From Candidatus Siliceabacter maunaloa (GTDB lineage: Bacteria > Actinomycetota > Thermoleophilia > Solirubrobacterales > Solirubrobacteraceae): a stretch of DNA of 64,000 nucleotides. Where the stretch lies: contig JANDLV010000015.1 in assembly GCA_024330185.1 (NCBI GenBank), positions 1 through 64,000 on the forward strand, in the 5' to 3' direction. Positions 35,610-42,606 of the stretch are shown here, in pieces. The position numbers and the translations under genes are program-made. Position 1 is the first letter of the stretch. Each line of letters begins with the position of its first letter. The notes under the pieces were generated by a model. The model was given only the letters and a program-made list of their open reading frames with translations. It was not told the DNA's origin and did not search any database.

Positions 35610-36302
35610 TCATCGCACCACCCGGTAGAGGTCGACCAGCCGCTGGGGCGGGACGCCGGCCACGTAGAGCCAGCGGATGACCCACCACGACAGCAGCGTG
35701 CGGGCGACGCCCATCTCCCGCCAGCGGCGGTCGGACGTGGTCGCCGGCCCGGGCAGGCAGCGCGTGGGCCCGTGACGCTCCAGCCGGCGCACGAGGTCGT
35801 AGTCGTCCATGATCGGCAGCTCGCGGAAGCCGCCCAGGGCCGCCCAGGCCTCGCGGCGCAGCCATACGGAGGAGTCGCCGTAGTAGAAGCCCCGCCGGCG
35901 CTGGAACGCGTAGACGCGCCCCATGAGCGCCGCGAAGGCGTCCCCGCCGTCGAAGCGCAGCGCGAAGTTCCCTCCCACCGCGCCCTCCCGCAGGGCCTGC
36001 GCGAGCGACGCGTAGGCGTCGGCGGGCAGCCGGCTGTCGGCGTGAAGGAAGAGCAGGACGTCGCCGCAGGCCGCGCCCGCCGCGGCGTTGCACTGCGCGG
36101 CGCGCCCACCGCCGGCCTGCAGCACCCGCGCGCCCACCGCGTGCTCGCGGGCGACATCCACCGTCGCGTCGCGCGACCCGCCGTCGCACACCACCACCTC
36201 GAAGCGCCCGTGCAGGCCCGCCAGGTGGTCCAGGGTCCCCGGCAGCGCCTGCTCCTCGTGCAGCGCGGGGACCAGGATCGAGACCAGCGGGCCCTCGCTC
36301 AC
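35610..36302 (-). CDS. Family 2 glycosyltransferase (TIGR04283-like)
   Basis: A 230-residue GT-A protein starting at GTG 36302: VSILVPALHEEQALPGTL, FEVVVCDGGSRDATVDVA, GDVLLFLHADSRLP with the metal-binding HAD, GNFALRFD, and MDDYDLVRRLERHG. This small family is frequently paired with TIGR04282 proteins and with radical SAM enzymes in arsenosugar and other clusters. No arsenic-specific gene is seen here. Its start overlaps the stop of the damaged Doc gene (GTGA). Confidence 0.88.
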   Translation of the reverse strand: MSEGPLVSILVPALHEEQALPGTLDHLAGLHGRFEVVVCDGGSRDATVDVAREHAVGARVLQAGGGRAAQCNAAAGAACGDVLLFLHADSRLPADAYASLAQALREGAVGGNFALRFDGGDAFAALMGRVYAFQRRRGFYYGDSSVWLRREAWAALGGFRELPIMDDYDLVRRLERHGPTRCLPGPATTSDRRWREMGVARTLLSWWVIRWLYVAGVPPQRLVDLYRVVR

Positions 36303-36601
36303 GCCAGCCGCGATCGCACCCAGGCCACGAGCTCGTCATGGGTGGTCTCGCCCGATGCGGCGCGCTCGACCATCTCGGCGTCGCCGAGGTCGTCGTCGTC
36401 GGGCCAGGGCCGACCGTTCTCGCGCAGGAAGAAGCCGAACAGGAGGAAGGCCGTCCTCTCTCCGAAGCCCTGGCGTGGCACGGCGAGCGCGGACTCGGCC
36501 AACTTGAGGTTCGGTAGGCGGCGTATCGCCTCAGGCGAGGCGCCGAGCACGCTGCTCGCAGCGTCGACGAAGTCCCCGAGACCCGGGTACCAGGTATCCA
36601 A
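36299..36601 (-). pseudogene. Doc/Fic-family toxin with the active-site segment deleted
   Basis: From TTG 36601, 100 codons match death-on-curing proteins at both ends: WYPGLGDFVDAASSVLG and LAESALAVPRQGFG at the N-terminal side, RTAFLLFGFFLRENGRPW on the C-terminal side. The Fic motif HPFxDGNK(R) that normally lies between them is missing: GFG is joined in frame directly to ERTAFL. About 30 residues are deleted. Without the His and phosphate-binding loop the protein cannot AMPylate or phosphorylate a target. The upstream HTH protein is the presumed antitoxin. Confidence 0.72.
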
Positions 36602-36605
36602 GCCG

Positions 36606-36845
36606 TCAGCGGGCGAGCCGGTCGAACGTCTTGGGACGACCGGCGATGAAATCGCGGTACTCCTGGGCACGCTCCTCGGGGGTACCCGGCAGATTGCGCT
36701 CGAGACCATCGTCCTTCTCGGTGAGATGCTCCAGTCGCGACCGCACGCTGGCGACGTCCAACTCGAGCCGCTGTGCGATCTCCTCGCGGCTGTGACCGGC
36801 GGCGGCAAGATCGAGCAGTTCGCGATCCAGTGTTGCCCGTTCCAT
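36606..36845 (-). CDS. Small HTH protein, probable antitoxin of the Doc remnant
   Basis: A 79-residue protein, MERATLDRELLDLAAAGHS..., with a sigma-region-4-like HTH (REEIAQRLELDVASVRSRLEHL) followed by a charged tail (RAQEYRDFIAGRPKTFDRLAR) that suits toxin binding. It ends four bases before the Doc remnant's start. Assigned from position and architecture only. Confidence 0.6.
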   Translation of the reverse strand: MERATLDRELLDLAAAGHSREEIAQRLELDVASVRSRLEHLTEKDDGLERNLPGTPEERAQEYRDFIAGRPKTFDRLAR

Positions 36846-36879
36846 GGTCGACAGGATACGCTGCTCACGCCGGCTCGCG

Positions 36880-37087
36880 CACCTGTCGAACTCGACCACG
36901 GAGAGGGCCTGGGCAAGGTGAGGGTCTACGTCGACGGCGAGCACGTGTGTCGACGATCGCACCGGCTCCAGCGCGGAACTTCCGTTTCGAGGTCGCGGGA
37001 CGTTCGGCGATCGTCCGCATCAAGCAGGAGCTGCTGGGCTTCCAGTACGACTACCGGCTGGTCGTCGACGGCGCCGAGATCCCATAG
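36880..37087 (+). pseudogene. Remnant of a FAIM1-like (Fas apoptotic inhibitory molecule) gene
   Basis: Two plus-strand segments in different frames together resemble the beta-sandwich FAIM1 family, which also occurs in bacteria. The first is VELDHGEGLGKVRVYVDGEH (about 36888-36947). The second, from about 36968, is NFRFEVAGRSAIVRIKQELL followed by GFQYDYRLVVDGAEIP and a stop at 37087. A one-base frame change and loss of intervening residues separate them. No start codon or promoter remains. The HTH gene opposite overlaps none of the recognisable homology. Confidence 0.5.
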
Positions 37088-37096
37088 GCCCAACGC

Positions 37097-38797
37097 TCAG
37101 ACGGCGCAGTGGAAGGCGTCGGGCAGGGAGCCGTCGGCCTGGCGCAGGCGCAGGAAGCGCTCGACGATCCGGCGCTTGGCCTCTGCGAGTGACACCTCGC
37201 CCTCGGCGATGAGGAAGTCCGGTGAGGCGTCGCGGTCGCCGCCGACCGGGTGCCAGTGGACGCCGTCGGTGGTGACGGTGAGCTCGGGGACCATCACGGC
37301 GTCGGAGACCTGGATGGCGCCGTCGACCTCCGCGGCGAAGCCGCGCTGCACCAGCGGGCGCACCGCGAAGCCGTCGCCGGTGATGCCCATGGTGGCCAGC
37401 CGGGCGCGCAGCGGCTCGACCTCATCGCGGTTGTCGGGCGTCTGGGTCATGGCCACACGCAGCGGCAGGCCCAGGGACGACGCGTACTCCAGCCCCTCCA
37501 TCGCCCGTCCCCAGGAGCCCGCGCCGCGCCAGCGGTCGTGGGTCTGCGCGAGCGCGCCGTCGACCGAGCTCTGCAGGACGAGGCCGTCGCGGCCGGCCAG
37601 GCGGGCCAGCTCGCGCCGCCGGCGCCCGGTGAACAGCATCGCGTTGGTCAGCACCACCGTCTCCAGGCGGTCGCTGGCGTACTCGATCATCTCCAGGATG
37701 TCGGGATGCACGAACGGCTCGCCGCCGGTCAGGTAGACCTCGGTGAAGCCCTCGCGCACCGCCTCGTCGATCAGCGAGCGAAAGCGCCAGCTCGGGATCT
37801 CGCGGCGGCGCGCCTTGGGGGAGGAGGCCACGACGCAGTACTCGCAGGCCAGGTTGCAGTGGAAGTTGGTGTAGACCCACAGCCGCGGCGGGAACAACGG
37901 CGTGCCGAACAGTGAGACCACCGGGCGCCCGTCGTCCGGGATTTCCACCGGCTCGGCCCAGCCGGCGCCGTCGGCGCCCTCGAACCCGGCGGGCATGGCC
38001 TCGCGGTAGACGTGGAACGCGCCGCGGGCGCGCTCGGGCGGTGGGACGATCTCCAGGCACGTCGTCCACCACCCGGTCTCCACGGTCTCCACAAAGGGCT
38101 CGGGCAGCCCCGCGGCCCGCATCGAGGCGGCTTGCGCGCGCCAGTCGTAGGCCAGCGGGATGAGCTCGGCGCGGGCATCACCGGCCTCGAGGTCGACGAT
38201 CGCGTACCAGGTCTCGCGCCGCCCGTCGTTGGCCGGGCGCCCGACGGTGCCGACGTTGACGACCAGCGTGTCGTCGACGCGGCGCTGCCAGGGGATGCCC
38301 GTGTGGGTGCACAGCAGCAGGTCGGGGCGCTCGCCGGCGCAGCCGTCCAGGCGCAGGCGCAGCTCGTCGTCGTCCAGGGACTCCCACAGGAAGTCGTTGA
38401 TGACCAGCGGGGAGCCGTGGACCATTTGGACGTCCACCCCGCCGATGGTCTCCCGCAGCTCGCCGGGCAGCTCATGCATCCAGGCCGCGAAGGCCCGGCT
38501 CGTGTGGGCCAGCGTGTGGTCGTACATGAGCTGGGCGAAGTGGTTGTCGCGCTCGTCGGCGTAGCCGCAGCCGCAGTCGGGGTCGCCGCGGCCGATGGCC
38601 ACGTCGTAGTTGCCCGCGATGCACTCGACGCCGCCGTCGGTGAGCAGCGGCCACACCGCGTCGCACTCGGCGCCGAAGCCCCCCAGGTCGCCCAGGCTGA
38701 CGAGACGCTCGCAGCCCCGGGCGCGCGCATCATCCAGGCACGCGGCCACCGCGTAGGGATTGGCGTAGGCCCCGCCGAAGGCTGCGATCCGCGTCAT
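37097..38797 (-). CDS. Phosphoesterase-like domain fused to a radical SAM domain
   Basis: A 566-residue fusion from ATG 38797. Residues 1-245 follow the calcineurin/YfcE-type layout: LGDLGGFGAECDAV at 35-48, GNYD at 62-65, VHGSP at 126-130 and THTG at 164-167. However, the first metal motif (normally SDIHGN) reads FGGAYANP, so the D-x-H ligands are absent. A linker leads to the radical SAM domain at about 300-566 with C314-x3-C318-x2-C321 (HCNLACEYC) and YLTGGEPFVHPDI. The C-terminus ends with further Cys (AFHCAV). I know no characterised protein of this architecture. It is divergent from a flavoprotein gene across 23 bases. Confidence 0.85.
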   Translation of the reverse strand: MTRIAAFGGAYANPYAVAACLDDARARGCERLVSLGDLGGFGAECDAVWPLLTDGGVECIAGNYDVAIGRGDPDCGCGYADERDNHFAQLMYDHTLAHTSRAFAAWMHELPGELRETIGGVDVQMVHGSPLVINDFLWESLDDDELRLRLDGCAGERPDLLLCTHTGIPWQRRVDDTLVVNVGTVGRPANDGRRETWYAIVDLEAGDARAELIPLAYDWRAQAASMRAAGLPEPFVETVETGWWTTCLEIVPPPERARGAFHVYREAMPAGFEGADGAGWAEPVEIPDDGRPVVSLFGTPLFPPRLWVYTNFHCNLACEYCVVASSPKARRREIPSWRFRSLIDEAVREGFTEVYLTGGEPFVHPDILEMIEYASDRLETVVLTNAMLFTGRRRRELARLAGRDGLVLQSSVDGALAQTHDRWRGAGSWGRAMEGLEYASSLGLPLRVAMTQTPDNRDEVEPLRARLATMGITGDGFAVRPLVQRGFAAEVDGAIQVSDAVMVPELTVTTDGVHWHPVGGDRDASPDFLIAEGEVSLAEAKRRIVERFLRLRQADGSLPDAFHCAV

Positions 38798-38820
38798 AAC
38801 CTGACCATAGACTGTCACCC
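38798..38820. promoter_or_regulatory. Overlapping divergent promoters for two leaderless genes
   Basis: Only 23 bases separate the ATGs at 38797 (minus) and 38821 (plus). The minus-strand -10-like TATGGT occupies 38809-38804, six bases from its ATG. The plus-strand -10-like TAGACT occupies 38808-38813, seven bases from its ATG. The two elements overlap by two bases, so initiation in the two directions should be mutually exclusive and both messages should lack a leader. Confidence 0.5.
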
Positions 38821-39999
38821 ATGAGCCACCCCCTCCGTCTGGCTGTCCTTGGCGCCGGCCCGATCGGCCTCGAGGTCGCCCTGGCCGCCGCGCAGCGCAA
38901 CCTGGACTTCACCGTCTTCGAGGCCGGCGACGCGGTGGGCGGCCACGTGCGCCGGTGGAGCCACGTGCGCACCTTCACACCGTGGTCGATGACCGTGTCG
39001 CCGCGGGCACGCGCCGTTCTGCCCGGGGCTCCCGACGGCGACGAGCTTCCCACCGGCGGCGACCTCGTCGAGCACCTGCTCGAGCCCCTTGCGGCGACCG
39101 CGCCGCTGGCCGGCCGGCTGCGCACCGGGACGCGCGTGCTGGCCGTGGCGCGCGAGGGGATGCTCAAGCACGAGCACATCGGCAACCGCGGGGCGGGCGG
39201 CCGGCCCTTCCGGCTGCTCGTCCGACGTGCCGACGGCAGCGAGGCCATCGAGCGCGCCGACGTGGTCATCGACGCCACCGGCACCTACTCCAACCCCAAC
39301 CGCCTGGGCGACGGCGGCATCGACGCGGTCAACGAGCGCGCGCTGGAGCACCGCATCGACCGCTACCTGCCCGACTTCACGCGCGAGGCCGACGGGTGGG
39401 CGGGGCGCACCGTACTGCTCAGCGGTTCCGGGCACTCGGCCCAGACCGCCGCACGGGCCCTTGCCGCCTTCGCCGCCCGGGCGCCGGGCACCCGTGTGGT
39501 GTGGGCCGTACGCAACCCGCGTCCCGACTGGGGCGCCGTGGCCGACGATCCGCTGCGCCAGCGCGCCGCCCTGAACGCCGCCGCGGCGGAGCTTGCCGGC
39601 GGGGCGACCAGCGCCGTCGAGGTGCTCCCCGGCCGGGTCACCGAGGCGCTGGCCGAGCGCGACGGGCGCATGGTCGTGACGCTGCGCAACGGCGGCAGCG
39701 AGGAGGTCGAGGTCGACCGGATCCTCGCCCTCAACGGCGGTGTGGGCGACCACGCGCTGTACCGCCAGCTCCAGGTCCACGAGTGCTACGCCACCGCGGG
39801 TCCGATGAATCTCGCGGCCACGCTGCTGGGCGAGACCGGCGCCGACTGCCTGGCCGTCGGCTCCGCCGGAGCAGAGACGCTCGTGAACCCGGAGCCCGGG
39901 TTCTTCATCCTCGGCGCCAAGTCCTACGGGCGCAACTCGCAGTTCCTGCTGCGCACGGGCTGGCAGCAGGTCGATGACGTGTTCGGCTCCCTGCTCTAG
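38821..39999 (+). CDS. FAD-dependent NAD(P)-binding oxidoreductase (monooxygenase-like)
   Basis: A 392-residue flavoprotein: FAD loop LAVLGAGPIGLEVALAA, FEAGDAVGGHVRRWSHVRTF (like flavin monooxygenases and TrxB-like proteins), DATGTYSNPN, the second nucleotide loop VLLSGSGHSAQTAA, and GFFILGAKSYGRNSQFLL close to the C-terminus. It lacks a redox-active CxxC, so a disulfide reductase role is unlikely. The divergent, promoter-sharing radical SAM fusion is its probable pathway partner. Substrate unknown. Confidence 0.83.
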   Translation: MSHPLRLAVLGAGPIGLEVALAAAQRNLDFTVFEAGDAVGGHVRRWSHVRTFTPWSMTVSPRARAVLPGAPDGDELPTGGDLVEHLLEPLAATAPLAGRLRTGTRVLAVAREGMLKHEHIGNRGAGGRPFRLLVRRADGSEAIERADVVIDATGTYSNPNRLGDGGIDAVNERALEHRIDRYLPDFTREADGWAGRTVLLSGSGHSAQTAARALAAFAARAPGTRVVWAVRNPRPDWGAVADDPLRQRAALNAAAAELAGGATSAVEVLPGRVTEALAERDGRMVVTLRNGGSEEVEVDRILALNGGVGDHALYRQLQVHECYATAGPMNLAATLLGETGADCLAVGSAGAETLVNPEPGFFILGAKSYGRNSQFLLRTGWQQVDDVFGSLL

Positions 40000-40051
40000 C
40001 GTCGCCGACCGCACGTACTTCCGAACAACGCCACCAGCGAAAGGACCACTC

Positions 40052-40447
40052 ATGGCCGACTTCTCCTCCGCGCGGATCAGCGAGCTCGAGCCCTTCTACC
40101 AGGGCTTGTTCCTCAAGGCGCGCGCCGCCGTGGGGGCGCAGTCCTTTGGGCTCGCGGTGGTCGAGCTGGGGCCCGGGGCCGACGCCCACCCGCTGCACGA
40201 CCATCCCGGCGGCCAGGAGGAGGTCTACGCGGTGCTGCGGGGCACTGGGGAGCTGGAGATCGAGGGCGAGTCGCAGCGCATCCCGCTGGACTCCGAGACC
40301 ATCGTGCGCGTGGGGCCCGACTCCAAGCGCAAGATCCACCCGGGCCCCGACGGGATGCGCCTACTGGCCATCGGCGGCACGCCGGGCGAGGCCTACGAGG
40401 CGCCGGCGTACAGCGAGCTCGGCGCCCCTGACCCCTTGGGCGCATAG
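40052..40447 (+). CDS. Cupin-domain protein
   Basis: A 131-residue single cupin. Motif 1 reads PGADAHPLHDHPGGQEEVYAV with metal-ligand candidates in HPLHDH and E; motif 2 lies near IVRVGPDSKRKIHPGPDG. Such small cupins act as isomerases, dioxygenases or metabolite-binding proteins; nothing points to one role. It follows the flavoprotein by 52 bases in the same direction and may be co-transcribed. Confidence 0.85.
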   Translation: MADFSSARISELEPFYQGLFLKARAAVGAQSFGLAVVELGPGADAHPLHDHPGGQEEVYAVLRGTGELEIEGESQRIPLDSETIVRVGPDSKRKIHPGPDGMRLLAIGGTPGEAYEAPAYSELGAPDPLGA

Positions 40448-40500
40448 CGGCCTGCGAGCACCTCACCGAGGGGGAGCGGTGGACGCGCGAGCAGCTCGAG

Positions 40501-41310
40501 GTGCTGCTCGCGCGGCGGTTCTCCCCGTCCGCGGTGGCGGGGTTCCTCGTGGCCTCGCAGCGAAGGGCCGGGGAGGTGCGCCGCGCGCGGCCCGAGCTGG
40601 GGCGCCGGTCGCGGGCGTGGATCGCCGTGGGCGCGGGCGCCTACGCGTGCGCGGGCGGCGTATGGGCGGCGTACGGGGCCGCGGGGCCACCGCCCCTCCG
40701 GATGCGCACCGCCGCCGCGTGGTGGTCGGCCACCTGGCTCATGCTCGACTGGCACCTGGGCATGGTGGAGACGCAGGACGGGCGGCCACGCAACCTCGCG
40801 GCGGCGGACGCGATGACGCTCGCGAGGGTGTGGATGGTGCCCGTCGCGCTGGAGGCGCCGACAGCCTCCCTGGCGCTGGCCGCCTTCGCCACCGACGTCC
40901 TCGACGGCCGCCTGGCCCGCGCGAGCGAGCCCACGCGGATCGGCCGCGACCTCGAGGGGCTGGCCGACAGCGCCTTCGCCGCCGCGGCGCTGCGCGGCGC
41001 GGTGCGCCGCGGGTGGTTGGCGCCGGCCATCGCCCACGCCGAGATGGCGCGGCTGGGCGTGGGCTTCGCCTACGCGCTGGGCGTGTACTTCGGCTCGGCC
41101 CAGCGGCCCGACCCAGCGGTCACCCGCGCAGCCAAGGCCACCACGCCGGTGCGCGTGGCGGGCCTGATGGCCGCGGGCGCCGGGCGCCCGCGCCTCGCCG
41201 CGGCGCTGGTGGGCGGCGGGGCGGCGTGGAGCGTCGGCGCGGTGGTCACGGCGTTGGCGCGGCGCCCTCCGTCGCGGGCAGCAGCGGCACCGCGGCGTCC
41301 CAGTCGCTGA
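40501..41310 (+). CDS. CDP-alcohol phosphatidyltransferase-like membrane protein
   Basis: A 269-residue protein from GTG 40501 with about six hydrophobic helices. The signature region TDVLDGRLARASEPTRIGRDLEGLAD matches the CDP-alcohol pattern D-x2-DG-x2-AR...G-x3-D-x3-D except for two points: seven instead of eight residues after AR, and Glu at the first of the last two Asp positions. It may transfer a phospho-alcohol to or from CDP-diacylglycerol, but the altered motif makes activity uncertain. Its 3' end overlaps the convergent lipoprotein gene by 65 bases. Confidence 0.75.
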   Translation: MLLARRFSPSAVAGFLVASQRRAGEVRRARPELGRRSRAWIAVGAGAYACAGGVWAAYGAAGPPPLRMRTAAAWWSATWLMLDWHLGMVETQDGRPRNLAAADAMTLARVWMVPVALEAPTASLALAAFATDVLDGRLARASEPTRIGRDLEGLADSAFAAAALRGAVRRGWLAPAIAHAEMARLGVGFAYALGVYFGSAQRPDPAVTRAAKATTPVRVAGLMAAGAGRPRLAAALVGGGAAWSVGAVVTALARRPPSRAAAAPRRPSR

Positions 41311-41746
41311 TCGCGCAGCCGTTCTCGCGCGAGAACGCGCGCTCGACGCGCTCGTCACCGATCGTCCCGCTGACCCGCGCGGCCTGGGGACCGCCGTAGA
41401 TCGACGTACAGGCCCGGTCGGGGTCTGGCGCGGTCAGCAGGAGCTCGGCGCTCGCTCGCACACGGGCGCACGCCGCGTCCTCACCGCGGTCGGCGATCGC
41501 CCCGCTGGCCACGGCCTCGCCTCCGTCGCAGGTCAGCGTCGACTCGACCGCGGGCGCGCCCCGGCCGGCCTCGAAGACCACGGCCAGGCGGATCGGCGGA
41601 CCCGCGTCGAGCGGCCCGGTCCCCTCGCCGCCCGGCTCGCCCTCGTCGCCGGCGCACCCCGCAAGCGCGAGCGCCAGCGCGACGCCCGCCGTCGCGCAGC
41701 CTCGGCGGGCCGGCGCGCCTCCGCCCGCTGCCCCAGCCCGCCTCAC
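41246..41746 (-). CDS. Subtilisin-inhibitor-like (SSI family) lipoprotein
   Basis: A 166-residue protein starting at GTG 41746. The lipobox LALALAGC places the mature N-terminal Cys near residue 31. The mature part resembles the SSI protease-inhibitor fold: STLTCDGGEAVASG, DAACARVRASAELL, RACTSIYGGPQAARVSGTIG, AFSRENGCAISDWD. Four Cys suit the two conserved disulfides. Streptomyces SSI proteins are freely secreted; a lipid-anchored version would protect the cell surface. Its start overlaps the stop of a 16-codon frame (GTGA), and its 3' end overlaps the convergent CDP-alcohol gene. Confidence 0.72.
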   Translation of the reverse strand: MRRAGAAGGGAPARRGCATAGVALALALAGCAGDEGEPGGEGTGPLDAGPPIRLAVVFEAGRGAPAVESTLTCDGGEAVASGAIADRGEDAACARVRASAELLLTAPDPDRACTSIYGGPQAARVSGTIGDERVERAFSRENGCAISDWDAAVPLLPATEGAAPTP

Positions 41747-41793
41747 CCGCTGCCGGCCTCGACGACCTCGTGGACCTTCTGCTCGGCAGCCAT
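41743..41793 (-). CDS. 16-codon upstream ORF coupled to the SSI-like lipoprotein
   Basis: MAAEQKVHEVVEAGSG is preceded by a strong GGAGGAG ribosome-binding site with correct spacing. Its TGA overlaps the GTG start of the lipoprotein gene, which has no ribosome-binding site of its own. This layout suggests a leader peptide whose translation drives that of the next gene. It has no evident stalling motif. Confidence 0.5.
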   Translation of the reverse strand: MAAEQKVHEVVEAGSG

Positions 41794-41983
41794 GTCTCCT
41801 CCTTCTCGGTGAGCGGGAAGGCTACGAAGCCTTCACATCCTCGACACTGGAATCCGCGCGAGGAGGTGCTAGCTTGCCGCGCGCACGGGTCGGGGAAGCC
41901 TCGATCATTCAAGCAGTGTGGGCGTTGCAGGTGGTTCTCCGTCGGCGTACGCAGCACGCGACCATCGGAGGACCGGCGAGACC

Positions 41984-42187
41984 ATGGCCACCGGAACCGT
42001 CAAGTGGTTCAGCGACGACAAGGGCTTCGGCTTCATCACGCCCGATGAGGGCAGTCGCGACCTGTTCGTCCATCACACCGGCATCGTGGCGGACGGCTAC
42101 CGCACCCTTGGCGAGGGTGCGCGCGTCCAGTACGAGGAGGAGCAGGGCGACAAGGGCCCCAAGGCCGTCAACGTCAGCAAGGTCTAG
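41984..42187 (+). CDS. cspA: Cold-shock-domain protein
   Basis: A 67-residue CSD protein with RNP1 KGFGFI at 13-18 and RNP2 LFVHH at 27-31. It binds single-stranded RNA and DNA as an RNA chaperone. ATG 41984 is the usual MATGTVKWF start. The 190 bases upstream contain no gene; a -10-like TAGCTT near 41871 would leave a leader of over 100 bases, as is common for cold-shock genes. Confidence 0.96.
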   Translation: MATGTVKWFSDDKGFGFITPDEGSRDLFVHHTGIVADGYRTLGEGARVQYEEEQGDKGPKAVNVSKV

Positions 42188-42244
42188 CGAAGCTAGGAGC
42201 GCTGCTTGCGACCGCGCTCCCACTGCGGGGCGCGGCCTCGCGCG

Positions 42245-42592
42245 TCAATGGGGCGCGACGTGCCCGTCGCGCGGCTCGAGCGGCAGTCCCGCCTCCGCCC
42301 ACGCCGCGAGTCCGCCGGCCATCGACCATGCGTCGTAGCCAGCCCGCCGGAAGGCCTGCGCAGCCATCGCCGAGCGTATGCCCGCGCGGCACTGGAAGAT
42401 GACCGGGCGTTGGGGGTCGATAGTGTCCGCGCTGCTGCCCAGGCGCTCCAGCTCGATGTGCCGCGCGCCGCGGGCGCGGCCCGCCTCCCACTCGTAGGGC
42501 TCGCGCACGTCGACGACCTGCGCGCCGTCCGTGCGCAGGGCCTCCTCGGCCTGCGCGCAGGAGACCTCGAGCTGGGGATCGAGGATGCTCAC
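42245..42592 (-). CDS. Rhodanese-domain protein
   Basis: A 115-residue single rhodanese domain from GTG 42592: QVVDVREPYEWEAG, GARHIELERL, and the active-site loop FQCRAGIRS with the catalytic Cys. GlpE/PspE-like proteins of this size transfer sulfur or bind persulfides. It follows the decayed DUF2339 gene by 14 bases. Confidence 0.9.
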   Translation of the reverse strand: MSILDPQLEVSCAQAEEALRTDGAQVVDVREPYEWEAGRARGARHIELERLGSSADTIDPQRPVIFQCRAGIRSAMAAQAFRRAGYDAWSMAGGLAAWAEAGLPLEPRDGHVAPH

Positions 42593-42606
42593 GCCCCGAC
42601 GGTAGC

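Noticed and set aside
34142-36302. Possible arsenosugar biosynthesis cluster
   Set aside because: The glycosyltransferase family fits, but the radical SAM protein lacks the ArsS layout and no ArsM or arsenic resistance gene is near.
35355-37736. Very long plus-strand open frame opposite the radical SAM and glycosyltransferase genes
   Set aside because: High GC removes stop codons from non-coding frames; the translation is Arg/Gly/Val-rich without domains, while the minus strand has clear families.
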